A program made the translations under genes and the position numbers. From DATMGU01 sp035555315 (GTDB taxonomy: Bacteria > Pseudomonadota > Alphaproteobacteria > ATCC43930 > CGMCC-115725), in NCBI GenBank assembly GCA_035555315.1, contig DATMGU010000073.1, forward strand, positions 1 through 64,000: a stretch of DNA of 64,000 nt, written 5' to 3'. How positions within the stretch are numbered: position 1 is the first letter of the stretch; each line of letters begins with the position of its first letter. Below the pieces are notes generated by a model, which ran no database searches, was not told the DNA's origin, and saw only the letters and a list, made by a program, of their open reading frames with translations. This document shows positions 56,728 to 64,000 of this stretch, one piece after another.

Positions 56728-58845
56728 TTATCCCTCTATCGTGGAAAAGTCCGCCACCTGATTGAGCGTACCCCAAATTTTCGCCAAGAGGCGCAAACGG
56801 TTCGCCCGCAGCGCCGGATCGTCAATATTAACCGTTACCCGGTCGAAAAATTCGTCGATCGGGCGGCGCAACGTCGCCAAGGCGCTCATCGCACGCGTAA
56901 AGTCCTCCTGCCGCAAAGCTTTATCGCTCAAAAGGCCGACTTCTGCCAGTCGAATGGATAAAGCGGTCTCTTCCGGCAAGCGAAGAAATTGCGGATCGGC
57001 CTCTCCGCGATAAGCAACGGCATCCTTTTTCTCTTCGATCAGCACGATTTTGGAAGCGCGCCGATAGGCGATGAGGAGATTGGCCCCGTCATCCGTCGCC
57101 AGAAAATCCGCCAGCGCCCGCGTTCTGGCGAGCAAACGCACCAGATCGTCTTCGTCCCCCAGGCTGAACACCGCGGCGACCAGATCGTGCCGGACCCCTT
57201 GCTCCCGCATGAAGACTTTCAGCCGGTCCGCGACGAACTCCATCAGCCCGTCGACCAGCCCCGCGCGCCGGGCCGCCAGGTCCGGCACCCGATCGGCGAG
57301 AGTGCCGAGCGCTTGGTCGAACACCGGCCGCAGCGGCAGCCGCGACTTGTTCTCCAGGATGACCCGGATGATGCCGAGGCAGGCCCGCCGCAGCGCATAG
57401 GGATCCTTCGATCCGGTCGGCCGCTCGTCGATCGCGAAGAAGCCCGCCAGGGTGTCGATCTTGTCGGCGAGCGAGACCAGGATGCTAACCGGGGTCGTCG
57501 GCACGGTATCGGACGGTCCGAGCGGCGCGTAATGCTGGGCGATCGCCTCGGCGACTTCCGGCGCTTCGCCGTCATGCAGCGCCAGATAGCGGCCCATGAT
57601 GCCCTGCAGCTCGGGAAACTCGCCGACCAGGGCGCTGGAGAGATCCGCCTTGGCGAGGAGCACCGCGCGCCGAGCCAGGGCAAGGTCGGCATTCGGCACC
57701 ATCTGCGCCAGTACCTCGACCAGCGTCGCCATCCGCTCGACCTTGTCGTACACGGTGCCGAGCTTCGCGTGGAAGATCCGCTCCTTCAACCGGCCGACCC
57801 GGCTCTCCAGCTTGGCCTTGCGGTCCTGGTCCCAGAAGAACATCGCATCCGACAGCCGGGCGCGCAGCACGCGCTCGTTGCCGGCGACGACTTGTTTGCC
57901 GCCATCCGTGGTGGTGCGGTTGGCGATGACGATGAAGGCCGGCGCCACGACGCCGGCGGCATCGAGACAGGCGAAGTATTTCTGATGGCTGCGCATCGAG
58001 GTGGTCAGCACCTCCGGCGGCAGCGTCATGAAGGTGGGATCGATGCGCCCCAGATACGTGACCGGCCATTCGACCAGGCCGGTAACCTCCTCGAGCAGTC
58101 CTGGATCGTCCTTGACGGTAAGCCCCTGCCCGGCCGCCGCCGCCGTCGCGTCGGCCTGGATCTTCGCCCGACGCTCGGACGCATCGAGGATGACGAACCG
58201 CTCGCGCAGCCTCGCCCGGTAATCCTCGAAACCGGTGACGGCGACCTCGCCGCTGCTCATGAAGCGGTGGCCCGTGGTGCGGTCATTGGCGATCAAACAG
58301 GCATCCTGATCGTCGCGCTTCAGCGGAAAGCGCAAATCGATGACGCTGCTCGCCCCATTCCGGTCGATGATCGCCAGGATATTCCGGAGCGGCCGCACCC
58401 AGCGGAAATCGTGATCGGCCCAGCGCATGGATTTCGGCCAGGACAGCGTGTCGATCACCTGCCGCAAGACACCGGGCAAAACCTGCTCGATCGCCGCACC
58501 CGCCACGCGCTTGACGGCGAAATAGACGCCGCCTTTACCGGTGTCGCGGATCTCGCAGGCCTCGATCGAGGCGAGGCCGGCCGAACGCAGAAAACCCTGG
58601 ATGGCCTGGTCGGGGGCGCCGACGCGAGGGCCCTTCACCTCGTCGGCACGATCCGGCTGCCGATCGGGCAGACCGGACGCGGCCAAGGTCAGGCGACGCG
58701 GCGTCGCATAGCTCGCGACCTCGGTGCAAGCCAGGCCGATCGCGGCGAGTTCCTTGGTGAACGACCGCGCCAGATCCTCGGCGGCCCGCGCCTGCATGCG
58801 CGCCGGGATTTCCTCGGTCAGCAGCTCGAACAGCAGATCGGCCAT
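56728..58845 (-). CDS. glyS: Glycine--tRNA ligase beta subunit
   Basis: The 705-residue subunit begins MADLLFELLTEEIPARMQ and carries the usual FDWKSMRWADHDFRWVRP-like stretch and HEGPYALRRACLGIIR-type region (SKDPYALRRACLGIIR). It forms an alpha2beta2 enzyme with GlyQ and contributes tRNA recognition. It overlaps neither neighbour; glyQ ends one base upstream. Confidence 0.97.
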   Translation of the reverse strand: MADLLFELLTEEIPARMQARAAEDLARSFTKELAAIGLACTEVASYATPRRLTLAASGLPDRQPDRADEVKGPRVGAPDQAIQGFLRSAGLASIEACEIRDTGKGGVYFAVKRVAGAAIEQVLPGVLRQVIDTLSWPKSMRWADHDFRWVRPLRNILAIIDRNGASSVIDLRFPLKRDDQDACLIANDRTTGHRFMSSGEVAVTGFEDYRARLRERFVILDASERRAKIQADATAAAAGQGLTVKDDPGLLEEVTGLVEWPVTYLGRIDPTFMTLPPEVLTTSMRSHQKYFACLDAAGVVAPAFIVIANRTTTDGGKQVVAGNERVLRARLSDAMFFWDQDRKAKLESRVGRLKERIFHAKLGTVYDKVERMATLVEVLAQMVPNADLALARRAVLLAKADLSSALVGEFPELQGIMGRYLALHDGEAPEVAEAIAQHYAPLGPSDTVPTTPVSILVSLADKIDTLAGFFAIDERPTGSKDPYALRRACLGIIRVILENKSRLPLRPVFDQALGTLADRVPDLAARRAGLVDGLMEFVADRLKVFMREQGVRHDLVAAVFSLGDEDDLVRLLARTRALADFLATDDGANLLIAYRRASKIVLIEEKKDAVAYRGEADPQFLRLPEETALSIRLAEVGLLSDKALRQEDFTRAMSALATLRRPIDEFFDRVTVNIDDPALRANRLRLLAKIWGTLNQVADFSTIEG

Positions 58846-58846
58846 G

Positions 58847-59740
58847 TCAGTCCACCGCCTTCGGCGTAGCGGCGAGCCAAGTCTCGAAACATCCTTTGGC
58901 GAGCGCCCTGACCCGGCCGATATAGCTCGCCCGCTCGGTCACGCTGATCACACCGCGCGCATCCATCAAATTGAACAGGTGGCTCGCCTTCAGGCACTGG
59001 TCATAGGCCGGCAAAGCCAGCGCATGACCCAGCAAGACGCCGCACTCGCTCTCCGCGTCGCTGAAATGCGCCAGCAGCTTCGCGGTGTCGGCGTGCTCGA
59101 AGTTGAACGCGGAGAATTCCCGCTCGGCGCGCTGAAACACGTCGCGATAGGTGATCCGGCCCGGCCCCTCGACGCCGTTGTAATCCAGATCGTAGACGCT
59201 CTCGACGCCCTGGATATAGGTCGCCAGGCGTTCCAGCCCGTAGGTGATTTCGGTTGAGACCGGGGCGCAATCGATGCCGCCGACCTGCTGGAAATAGGTG
59301 AACTGGCTGACCTCCATGCCGTCCAGCCATACCTCCCAGCCCAGGCCGGCGGCGCCGAGCGTCGGGCTTTCCCAATCGTCTTCGACGAAGCGCACGTCAT
59401 GCAGCGCCAGATCCACGCCCAGCGCCTCCAGGCTTTGGAGATAGAGCGCCTGGCTGTCGTCCGGCGACGGCTTCAGGATGACCTGGAACTGATAGTAATG
59501 CTGCAGCCGGTTCGGGTTCTCGCCATAGCGCCCATCGGTCGGTCGGCGCGATGGCTGGACGAAGGCGGCGCGCCACGGCTCCGGCCCCAGCGCCCGCATG
59601 GTGGTCGCGGGATGAAACGTGCCGGCGCCGACCTCGACGTCATAGGGCTGCAGAATGACGCAGCCTTGCGCCGCCCAGAAGCTTTGAAGTTTCAGGATCA
59701 GGGACTGAAAGCTGTTCCCCGATACACCACCGACCGCCAT
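58847..59740 (-). CDS. glyQ: Glycine--tRNA ligase alpha subunit
   Basis: A 297-residue class II synthetase subunit with SFQSLILKLQSFWAAQGC, DVEVGAGTFHPATTMRALGP, RYGENPNRLQHYYQFQ and EITYGLERLATYIQG. It activates glycine. The ATG at 59740 gives the standard length; upstream in-frame ATGs would add an unlikely extension. Confidence 0.97.
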   Translation of the reverse strand: MAVGGVSGNSFQSLILKLQSFWAAQGCVILQPYDVEVGAGTFHPATTMRALGPEPWRAAFVQPSRRPTDGRYGENPNRLQHYYQFQVILKPSPDDSQALYLQSLEALGVDLALHDVRFVEDDWESPTLGAAGLGWEVWLDGMEVSQFTYFQQVGGIDCAPVSTEITYGLERLATYIQGVESVYDLDYNGVEGPGRITYRDVFQRAEREFSAFNFEHADTAKLLAHFSDAESECGVLLGHALALPAYDQCLKASHLFNLMDARGVISVTERASYIGRVRALAKGCFETWLAATPKAVD

Positions 59741-59848
59741 CCGTATGTCCCTGTTGCAGCGCACAACGCCCATCGCGCGGCGGACCCTATCGGTGCCCTC
59801 GGATCGGGTCAAGGCGACCGGTTTTTGCAAACAGGCCGGCAAACCCGG

Positions 59849-60115
59849 TCAGGGCTTTTGCAGGCAGTCCGGACGGCCGCAGGATTTGGTCGAGGCAGGG
59901 CTGACATAGCTGCCGCATACCGGGCATTTCACCAGATCCACCGCGTCGGCCACCGGCGCGCGCGGGGCCTCCGCCGCGGCGCGCCGAGGGGCTTGCCGTG
60001 GCGGCACGGCGCCGCGCTGAGCAGCCCCCATGCGCACGATCGCGCCGAACACCTTCCACGTGATGTAGATCACGATGGCGAGAACGATCAGTTTTGGAAG
60101 GCCGGCGCCAAGCAT
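59849..60115 (-). CDS. Small membrane-anchored zinc-ribbon-like protein
   Basis: An 88-residue protein with one N-terminal membrane helix (PKLIVLAIVIYITWKVFGAIV), an Arg/Ala-rich linker and a C-terminal four-cysteine motif (CPVCGSYVSPASTKSCGRPDC) like a zinc ribbon. It sits just upstream of glyQ on the same strand, an association seen in related genomes. Its exact role is unknown. Confidence 0.75.
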   Translation of the reverse strand: MLGAGLPKLIVLAIVIYITWKVFGAIVRMGAAQRGAVPPRQAPRRAAAEAPRAPVADAVDLVKCPVCGSYVSPASTKSCGRPDCLQKP

Positions 60116-60167
60116 CCAGGAGGGATACCGGCAGCACCCCGATCCGGTCAAGCGCCAGCTATCCCAA

Positions 60168-60250
60168 ACCCCTCGCCCGCAACCTTTAGCCCCTCGCCCA
60201 CAACGTGGGAGAGGGCGGGGCCCGCCGCGTCAGCGGTGGGAGGGTGAGGG
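60168..60250. repeat. REP-like palindromic repeat cluster
   Basis: The segment contains a hairpin CCCTCgCCCAC-AAC-GTGGGaGAGGG (60191-60215), a second palindrome GGCGGG/CCCGCC right after, and a near-duplicate of the left arm (CCCCTCGCCCGCAAC) just before. This GC-rich palindromic layout is typical of interspersed intergenic repeats in this group of bacteria. It lies between the small membrane protein and the repeated hypothetical gene. Confidence 0.6.
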
Positions 60251-60326
60251 TCGCCGACGATCGGAACCCTCGACAGGGTATCGATCCTCTCGCATGCCCC
60301 GACTCCGGATGATCGTCGCCGTTCGC

Positions 60327-61250
60327 TCACCCTGATGGCGGGTCGCTCCCCGTCGCGGGGTGCGGCAGCTTGTAATGCCGGTACCAGGTATCGGCCGACC
60401 AGGGTGCCGCGAACGGTTCCTCGGCACCGGCACCGTCCGGCGCGGTCTCCGCTTCGGAGATTCCCCTGGCGGGTTGGCCCGTATCAGGCTCGGCGGCTTC
60501 GACCCCCTCCTCGGCTTCGGCCCCCTCCTCATCTTCCTCAGCCTCGCCGTCTTCGTCTTCCTCGTCTTCGGCATAAGGCGATCCCGGCGCCTTGGTCCGG
60601 GCTTCCTGCACCGCCCAATGATCTTCCGCCCAACGGCGCCAATTCGGATCGAGCCCCAGATCCCAGCAGATCCGCGCGATGATCTCGCCGATCGGATGGC
60701 TGCCGATATCGGTCTCGACATCCTCGTCTTCCAGCCGCTCCCGCAGCTCTCTTTCCCGCTGGTAGGCCTTGATCCCGGTGAGCTCGGCATTGATCGCCTG
60801 CTTCACGATGCGTCCGACCTGCGCCTTGCGCCGGTGCCGGCGATCCGTCTCGGCCAGCGCCGCGCGCTCCGCCTGCCTGTCCAGCGCCGCCGAGACCGCG
60901 CGTGGGGTCAACGGCCCCTCGGCGATCCGGGCCTCCAGCGCCACCGTCTGGCGCACCGAGCGCGAAATCCGCGTGAACACCAATCCAAGATCCGGCCCGG
61001 CCTTTTGCGGTGTCCCGGCCGGCTCGGAAACCGCCTTCGCCTGCTCCAGGGCCTGCCGCCCGACCGCCTCCGCCAATTCCATACCGATCTCGGCGAGCCG
61101 CTGCAGCATCCGCAGATGCCGCTCGGTGCGCTCGCTCCTTTCCGAACCACAAGCGCACCCCTCCATCCGCTCCGAGGAGGGACCGTTCGGGGCCGCGTCG
61201 CCGGGGGCGATCTCGGCCGGATCTATGGCTTGCGTCATGTCCATGAACAT
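60327..61250 (-). CDS. Hypothetical coiled-coil/acidic protein, complete copy
   Basis: The 307-residue protein is the complete paralogue of the gene broken by the left window edge. Residues from about 30 to 190 are long charged helices (RHLRMLQRLAEIGMELAEAV, ERELRERLEDEDVETDI), followed by a short conserved-looking DLGLDPNWRRWAEDHW segment. A strongly acidic linker (SPYAEDEEDEDGEAEEDEE) comes next, and a C-terminal YRHYKLPHP segment closes it. ATG 61250 is preferred because the corresponding codon is the only upstream start conserved in the other copy. Function unknown. Confidence 0.75.
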   Translation of the reverse strand: MFMDMTQAIDPAEIAPGDAAPNGPSSERMEGCACGSERSERTERHLRMLQRLAEIGMELAEAVGRQALEQAKAVSEPAGTPQKAGPDLGLVFTRISRSVRQTVALEARIAEGPLTPRAVSAALDRQAERAALAETDRRHRRKAQVGRIVKQAINAELTGIKAYQRERELRERLEDEDVETDIGSHPIGEIIARICWDLGLDPNWRRWAEDHWAVQEARTKAPGSPYAEDEEDEDGEAEEDEEGAEAEEGVEAAEPDTGQPARGISEAETAPDGAGAEEPFAAPWSADTWYRHYKLPHPATGSDPPSG

Positions 61251-61407
61251 ATCAAGAACACAGAGCATATCGAGAGTCAAGGGCCGTTGCAGGGCCGTCG
61301 AAGGCCGGCGGAGAACTCACCTGCTCGACGCTTCATTCAGGAACACGGGGATGAGGGGCCTAGGGGACCTGTTTATCATGCACCCGTGCCCCTCGGCGCT
61401 GGAACGG
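60724..61407 (+). repeat. Long direct repeat, right copy
   Basis: Near-identical partner of 1-683, in the same orientation and about 60.7 kb away. It includes the 5' half of the gene at 60327-61250 and its upstream region, and ends at 'ggcgctggaacg' before sequence that differs between the copies. Confidence 0.9.
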
Positions 61408-61426
61408 GCCTAGGGCCGGTTCACAG

Positions 61427-63022
61427 TCAGTCAGCCACTTCTGCCGGATTGGGGTCCGTTTCTGGTGTCGCCTCGGGTTCGGGTTTTGCTTCGGCCTCTG
61501 GGTTTGCCGGCGCTTCGTCCCTAGGCCGAATTCGTGGCTTGAACGGTGGATAGGCTGCCGTCAGCTGGTCGAGCATCAGATTGACCAGTTTAACCGAGTC
61601 GCGAGAGACGCTCTCCATCGTCTCTCGCGGCGGCGCTGGAACGCGATGATAGCGATGCAAGGGATTAAGGCAGAGATCGAAGACCGTGTCGCGTACCGCG
61701 CTCCACTGACCGTGGACGTAGCTCGACGGCCAGCCGTAATATTTGTCGTAAATGTCCTTAGCACCGGCCGCGTCGCTCATTTTCCGTAAGTCCAGCCCGG
61801 CCCAATTTCCAAGTTCTATCTCGGTATATTCTTGCCAGACATCCTCGTTGGCCAACATTTCGAGTTCCTCGATCTTTATATACTCTGGAACCTCCTCTGC
61901 CTCCAGGTCGAGCATTTTCAGGAAAGCGAGCTTGGCTTGGCCGACACCATGCCTGCGATATTTCTCCCAAAGTGCCTTTTCGTCACGGTTTCGCAAAAAA
62001 GCCAGCGTCAAATATACCTCCACCATCGTACGCATGGCCAGGCGCCCCTCAATGCGGTTATGGGCTCTGCTGCGGTTGATGTTGAGGGCGAGGGTGATGC
62101 CATAGAGAACCATGCCGAAGACGGCATCGCTGCGGGCATCCATGTCGGTCGTGGTGTTATTCATGAAATGCGCCGCAACCTTCGCGTACATTTCGACCAG
62201 CGCCTTGACCGCGGGCCGAGTATCAAGCTCGGCGACACCTTGCCGCGGCGCCGGTATGCATTTCGTTCGCTTCCAGCATTCCTGCCAGAATTTCTGGGCA
62301 AACCCCGACTCTTTGATTGCGGAATCCAGGATGTTGAGGCCCATTTCCAATGCTCGAATCTTCGGCCGCACGGAGCGCATGTCTCCAACGTCGGGATAAC
62401 CGATCAGCTCATCCCGGATATGGGACATGGTCGTCGGTAGTCGAACCCGGTCGGTGACGGCGTAGAAAACGACTTTGATCCAGCGGCAATCGGTCGCTGC
62501 CTGGGACTGATGTTCAGTGGTAGCAGCGACGGCGGCAGCGGCAATTTCCGAATGGATTGTAGCGTCCGGCTCATCGAGATGCCTCGTCCAGTGGGCGCGA
62601 TCCGGAAGGCAATCGAACAACAGCAGCGCCGACAAGGCGTGGCGGGCTTCCGGAGCGGCGAATAGCGGGGCGAAGATCACATCGAAGGTCGCGTCGTCGA
62701 GTTCGGCGATCACCGAATGTTGGATGGCGGTCGCGGTTGTTTCGGGAAGCGACTTGATGGCAGCGATGACTTGGCGGAAGCACTCGAGATACCGTTCTCG
62801 CGGAAGATGGCCGACGAGAATGACCGCCCACAAAAGTTCCGGCAAGCGCTCGTCACGCCAGGACACCAATGCCGTATTGGGGACCTGAGCAAAAGGCGGC
62901 TTCAGGGTTTTGCCATGGAGCTTATGCTGGTCGAGCGAGCTGATGTTGCGATCACCTTTGGTGCCGCGCTTGCTGGATCCCTTCTTACCGCCCTTTGCTA
63001 TCCTAACGATCCCCCATCCCAT
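61427..63022 (-). CDS. DUF5677-like protein
   Basis: The 531-residue soluble protein has a basic N terminus, a middle that is mostly helical, and a region from about 305 to 475 that looks like DUF5677: NRIEGRLAMRTMVEVYLTLAFL, KALWEKYRRHGVGQAKLAF and YGWPSSYVHGQWSAVRDTV. The C terminus is a Pro/Glu/Ala-rich low-complexity tail. The function of DUF5677 is unknown. It is upstream of the repeated gene and downstream of a toxin-antitoxin remnant, a neighbourhood typical of accessory genes. The ATG at 63022 is accepted; the N-terminal 30 residues are Lys/Gly-rich and may be overextended. Confidence 0.65.
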   Translation of the reverse strand: MGWGIVRIAKGGKKGSSKRGTKGDRNISSLDQHKLHGKTLKPPFAQVPNTALVSWRDERLPELLWAVILVGHLPRERYLECFRQVIAAIKSLPETTATAIQHSVIAELDDATFDVIFAPLFAAPEARHALSALLLFDCLPDRAHWTRHLDEPDATIHSEIAAAAVAATTEHQSQAATDCRWIKVVFYAVTDRVRLPTTMSHIRDELIGYPDVGDMRSVRPKIRALEMGLNILDSAIKESGFAQKFWQECWKRTKCIPAPRQGVAELDTRPAVKALVEMYAKVAAHFMNNTTTDMDARSDAVFGMVLYGITLALNINRSRAHNRIEGRLAMRTMVEVYLTLAFLRNRDEKALWEKYRRHGVGQAKLAFLKMLDLEAEEVPEYIKIEELEMLANEDVWQEYTEIELGNWAGLDLRKMSDAAGAKDIYDKYYGWPSSYVHGQWSAVRDTVFDLCLNPLHRYHRVPAPPRETMESVSRDSVKLVNLMLDQLTAAYPPFKPRIRPRDEAPANPEAEAKPEPEATPETDPNPAEVAD

Positions 63023-63104
63023 TACTTTGACGAAATGCTGACAGCAGGTCTGGCAAAAATCCGCTCCATAACGTCACGCTAGATGACGATCAGTTCCGTC
63101 CGCA

Positions 63105-63212
63105 TCACACCGTCTCCGCGTTGATCTCGTCATAGTCCGCGTGGGTGCCGAAGAACCTCATCGCCAGCACACCCGCCCGATATTGCACGATCGCGACCAA
63201 CCGAAAGTCATA
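63105..63212 (-). pseudogene. HigB-type toxin remnant (C-terminal fragment)
   Basis: A 35-codon open frame ending in a stop at 63105-63107 reads YDFRLVAIVQYRAGVLAMRF followed by FGTHADYDEINAETV. This matches the C-terminal third of HigB/RelE-type mRNA-cleaving toxins (typically Y-R-L-(4)-Y ... IRF-(1)-GTHAEYD-(2)-(D/N)A). The N-terminal two thirds are absent: upstream the frame runs into the 3' end of hicB. No complete antitoxin follows. Confidence 0.6.
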
Positions 63213-63223
63213 TTGTGCACGCC

Positions 63224-63547
63224 CTACGCCGCCTCGATCAGATGCGCGATCCACCGGCTGAGGCTCGTACCTTCGGCCGCCGCGCGGATCGCCGCCTTTC
63301 GATGCAACTCGGGTTCGGTCCGGACCAGGATCTTGCCGTTGAACGGCCGATCCGGTTCCTCCCCCCGCTCGGCGCAGTGTGCGAGATAATCGTCGATGCC
63401 ACCCTCGAAGGAGGCTCGCAGTTCCGCCGCGTTCGAGCCCTCGAAATGGATGATGTCCTTGAGCCCAAGCACGACACCCGAGAAGGTTTCCTCTTCAGGG
63501 TCGAAATCGATTGGACCGGCCGTATAGCCCTTGTATTCCATGGTCAT
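63224..63547 (-). CDS. hicB: HicB-type antitoxin
   Basis: The 107-residue protein has the degenerate RNase H-like HicB fold (YKGYTAGPIDFDPEEETFSGVVLG, then GSNAAELRASFEGGIDDYLAHC) and a C-terminal ribbon-helix-helix segment (KILVRTEPELHRKAAIRAAAEGTSLSRWIAHLI), which binds DNA and represses the pair. It overlaps the hicA stop with ATGA at 63547; a second ATG is at 63541. Confidence 0.88.
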   Translation of the reverse strand: MTMEYKGYTAGPIDFDPEEETFSGVVLGLKDIIHFEGSNAAELRASFEGGIDDYLAHCAERGEEPDRPFNGKILVRTEPELHRKAAIRAAAEGTSLSRWIAHLIEAA

Positions 63548-63798
63548 GGCTTGACCCCCGCGTTCGTCAAAAACAGGCGCATCGCATCGACGGCGCCCTT
63601 CTTCGTGGTCGGCTTCGGATGCGGCCGATGAAAATTGGCGCGAACGCCCTTCAACGTCATCGCAACCCGGCTGCCTTCCCGCTCCTGAACTGTGCCACCG
63701 CTCCCGATCACGAGTGCTTCGATCTCCACCCAGCGGATATCCGCCTTGGTCGGCCGGCTGAAGATCGCTTCGAGCGTTTTACGGTGCTTGCTGTTCAC
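63544..63798 (-). CDS. hicA: HicA-type toxin
   Basis: The 84-residue protein has a double-stranded RNA-binding-like HicA fold: VNSKHRKTLEAIFSRP, a GSGGTVQEREGSRVAMTLKG core and FHRPHPKPTTKKGAVDAMRLFLTNAGV. HicA cleaves mRNA and is neutralised by HicB. The GTG at 63798 is preferred, as it gives the family's normal N terminus. The classic GSHH motif is replaced by GSR-type sequence, with histidines in FHRPHP instead. Confidence 0.85.
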   Translation of the reverse strand: MNSKHRKTLEAIFSRPTKADIRWVEIEALVIGSGGTVQEREGSRVAMTLKGVRANFHRPHPKPTTKKGAVDAMRLFLTNAGVKP

Positions 63799-63806
63799 GG
63801 CAAAAT

Positions 63807-63825
63807 GATAGCGTAAGGCGATATC
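63807..63825. promoter_or_regulatory. hicAB operator-like palindrome, promoter-proximal site
   Basis: GATAGCG-TAAGG-CGATATC, a 19-bp imperfect inverted repeat with one mismatched pair, lies 9 bases upstream of the hicA GTG. It matches 15 of 19 positions of the perfect site at 63841-63859. Confidence 0.5.
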
Positions 63826-63840
63826 TCGCGCAACAAGGGT

Positions 63841-63859
63841 GATAGCGCATTGCGCTATC
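63841..63859. promoter_or_regulatory. hicAB operator-like perfect palindrome, upstream site
   Basis: GATAGCGCA-T-TGCGCTATC is a perfect 9-bp inverted repeat around one central base. Its centre is 34 bases from the centre of the site at 63807-63825. A ribbon-helix-helix HicB dimer is the natural candidate to bind it. Confidence 0.65.
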
Positions 63860-63997
63860 GTGTCCGCTTCGTGCGGCCCCTTCGGCACGGGCTGCCGTTT
63901 TATCCATCATTTGTTGGAAGAATACGGGGGCACCTATTTGTTAATAGGCTGCCGCCCCCCAATCCTCGATGCTAGACGACAGCGAGGAGCGTGAGAA

Positions 63998-64000
63998 ATG
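63998..64000 (+). other. Possible start codon of a gene beyond the window
   Basis: The window ends at an ATG preceded by GAGGAG with an eight-base gap, which fits the start of a rightward gene. Only the start is inside the window. Confidence 0.3.

Noticed and set aside
61427..63859. A complete, named phage-defence system
   Set aside because: Only hicAB is a recognised intact module. The DUF5677-like gene has no assigned function, and no nuclease, helicase or TIR-type effector is present.

Overview
The window looks like GC-rich alphaproteobacterial chromosome, most likely from a Rhodospirillales-type organism. This rests on uniformly high GC, dense short-gap gene packing, the glyQ-glyS-ppdK arrangement, a tandem-domain cold-shock protein, a PmtA-type phospholipid methyltransferase and a DUF1737 protein. 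I see no tRNA, rRNA, CRISPR array, complete insertion sequence or prophage.

Layout. At 1-683 lies one copy of a long repeat, carrying the 5' part of a hypothetical gene and its upstream region. A second copy in the same orientation sits at 60724-61407, so almost the whole window lies between two direct repeats. At 0.9-3.3 kb there is a comparatively AT-rich sulfotransferase, a methyltransferase and a small secreted protein. At 3.3-12.7 kb are housekeeping and stress genes: a PmtA-like methyltransferase, a double cold-shock protein with a clear terminator, an FAH-family enzyme, RecQ, an ABC-F ATPase, a PAP2 membrane phosphatase, Dps with tandem 15-bp repeats upstream, and an Ldh2-type dehydrogenase. 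At 12.9-29.0 kb is a transport and nitrogen-compound region. Two peptide-type permeases point right. A hydratase, a Tat-exported binding protein, two ATPases and an AtzG-AtzE-AtzH-like amidohydrolase set point left, with an arylamine N-acetyltransferase between the two groups. A second peptide-type transporter operon without a binding protein follows and is translationally linked to a LysE-type exporter and a GH13 glucosidase. At 29-35 kb are split 5-oxoprolinase genes (pxpA divergent from pxpBC), an MFS transporter, an apparently 5'-truncated FUSC-type gene and a Tat-exported cell-wall amidase.

At 35.2-42.8 kb is a carbon-phosphorus lyase cluster. The phnF regulator is divergent from phnGHIJKLM, and a DUF1045 2H-phosphoesterase-like gene follows. 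A GntR/HutC-type palindrome sits on the phnG start codon. At 43-53 kb are a thiolase, pyrC, a MocR-type regulator divergent from a PNPOx-family gene with an inverted repeat between them, an MFS transporter, asparagine synthetase, a family 9 glycosyltransferase and YgfZ. At 53.2-60.1 kb is a left-pointing block of a small zinc-ribbon membrane protein, glyQ, glyS, ppdK and a cyclic-nucleotide-binding membrane protein. At 60.1-64 kb are a REP-like palindrome, the complete second copy of the repeated gene, a DUF5677-like protein, a HigB toxin remnant and a hicAB toxin-antitoxin pair with two similar 19-bp operator-like palindromes.

The best candidates for something not yet described are the AtzGEH cluster, whose transporter genes are split into complementary convergent halves, the transporter-LysE-GH13 operon, and the duplicated acidic/coiled-coil gene at the two ends of the window. 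All functions are inferred from reading the sequence; no database search was run.
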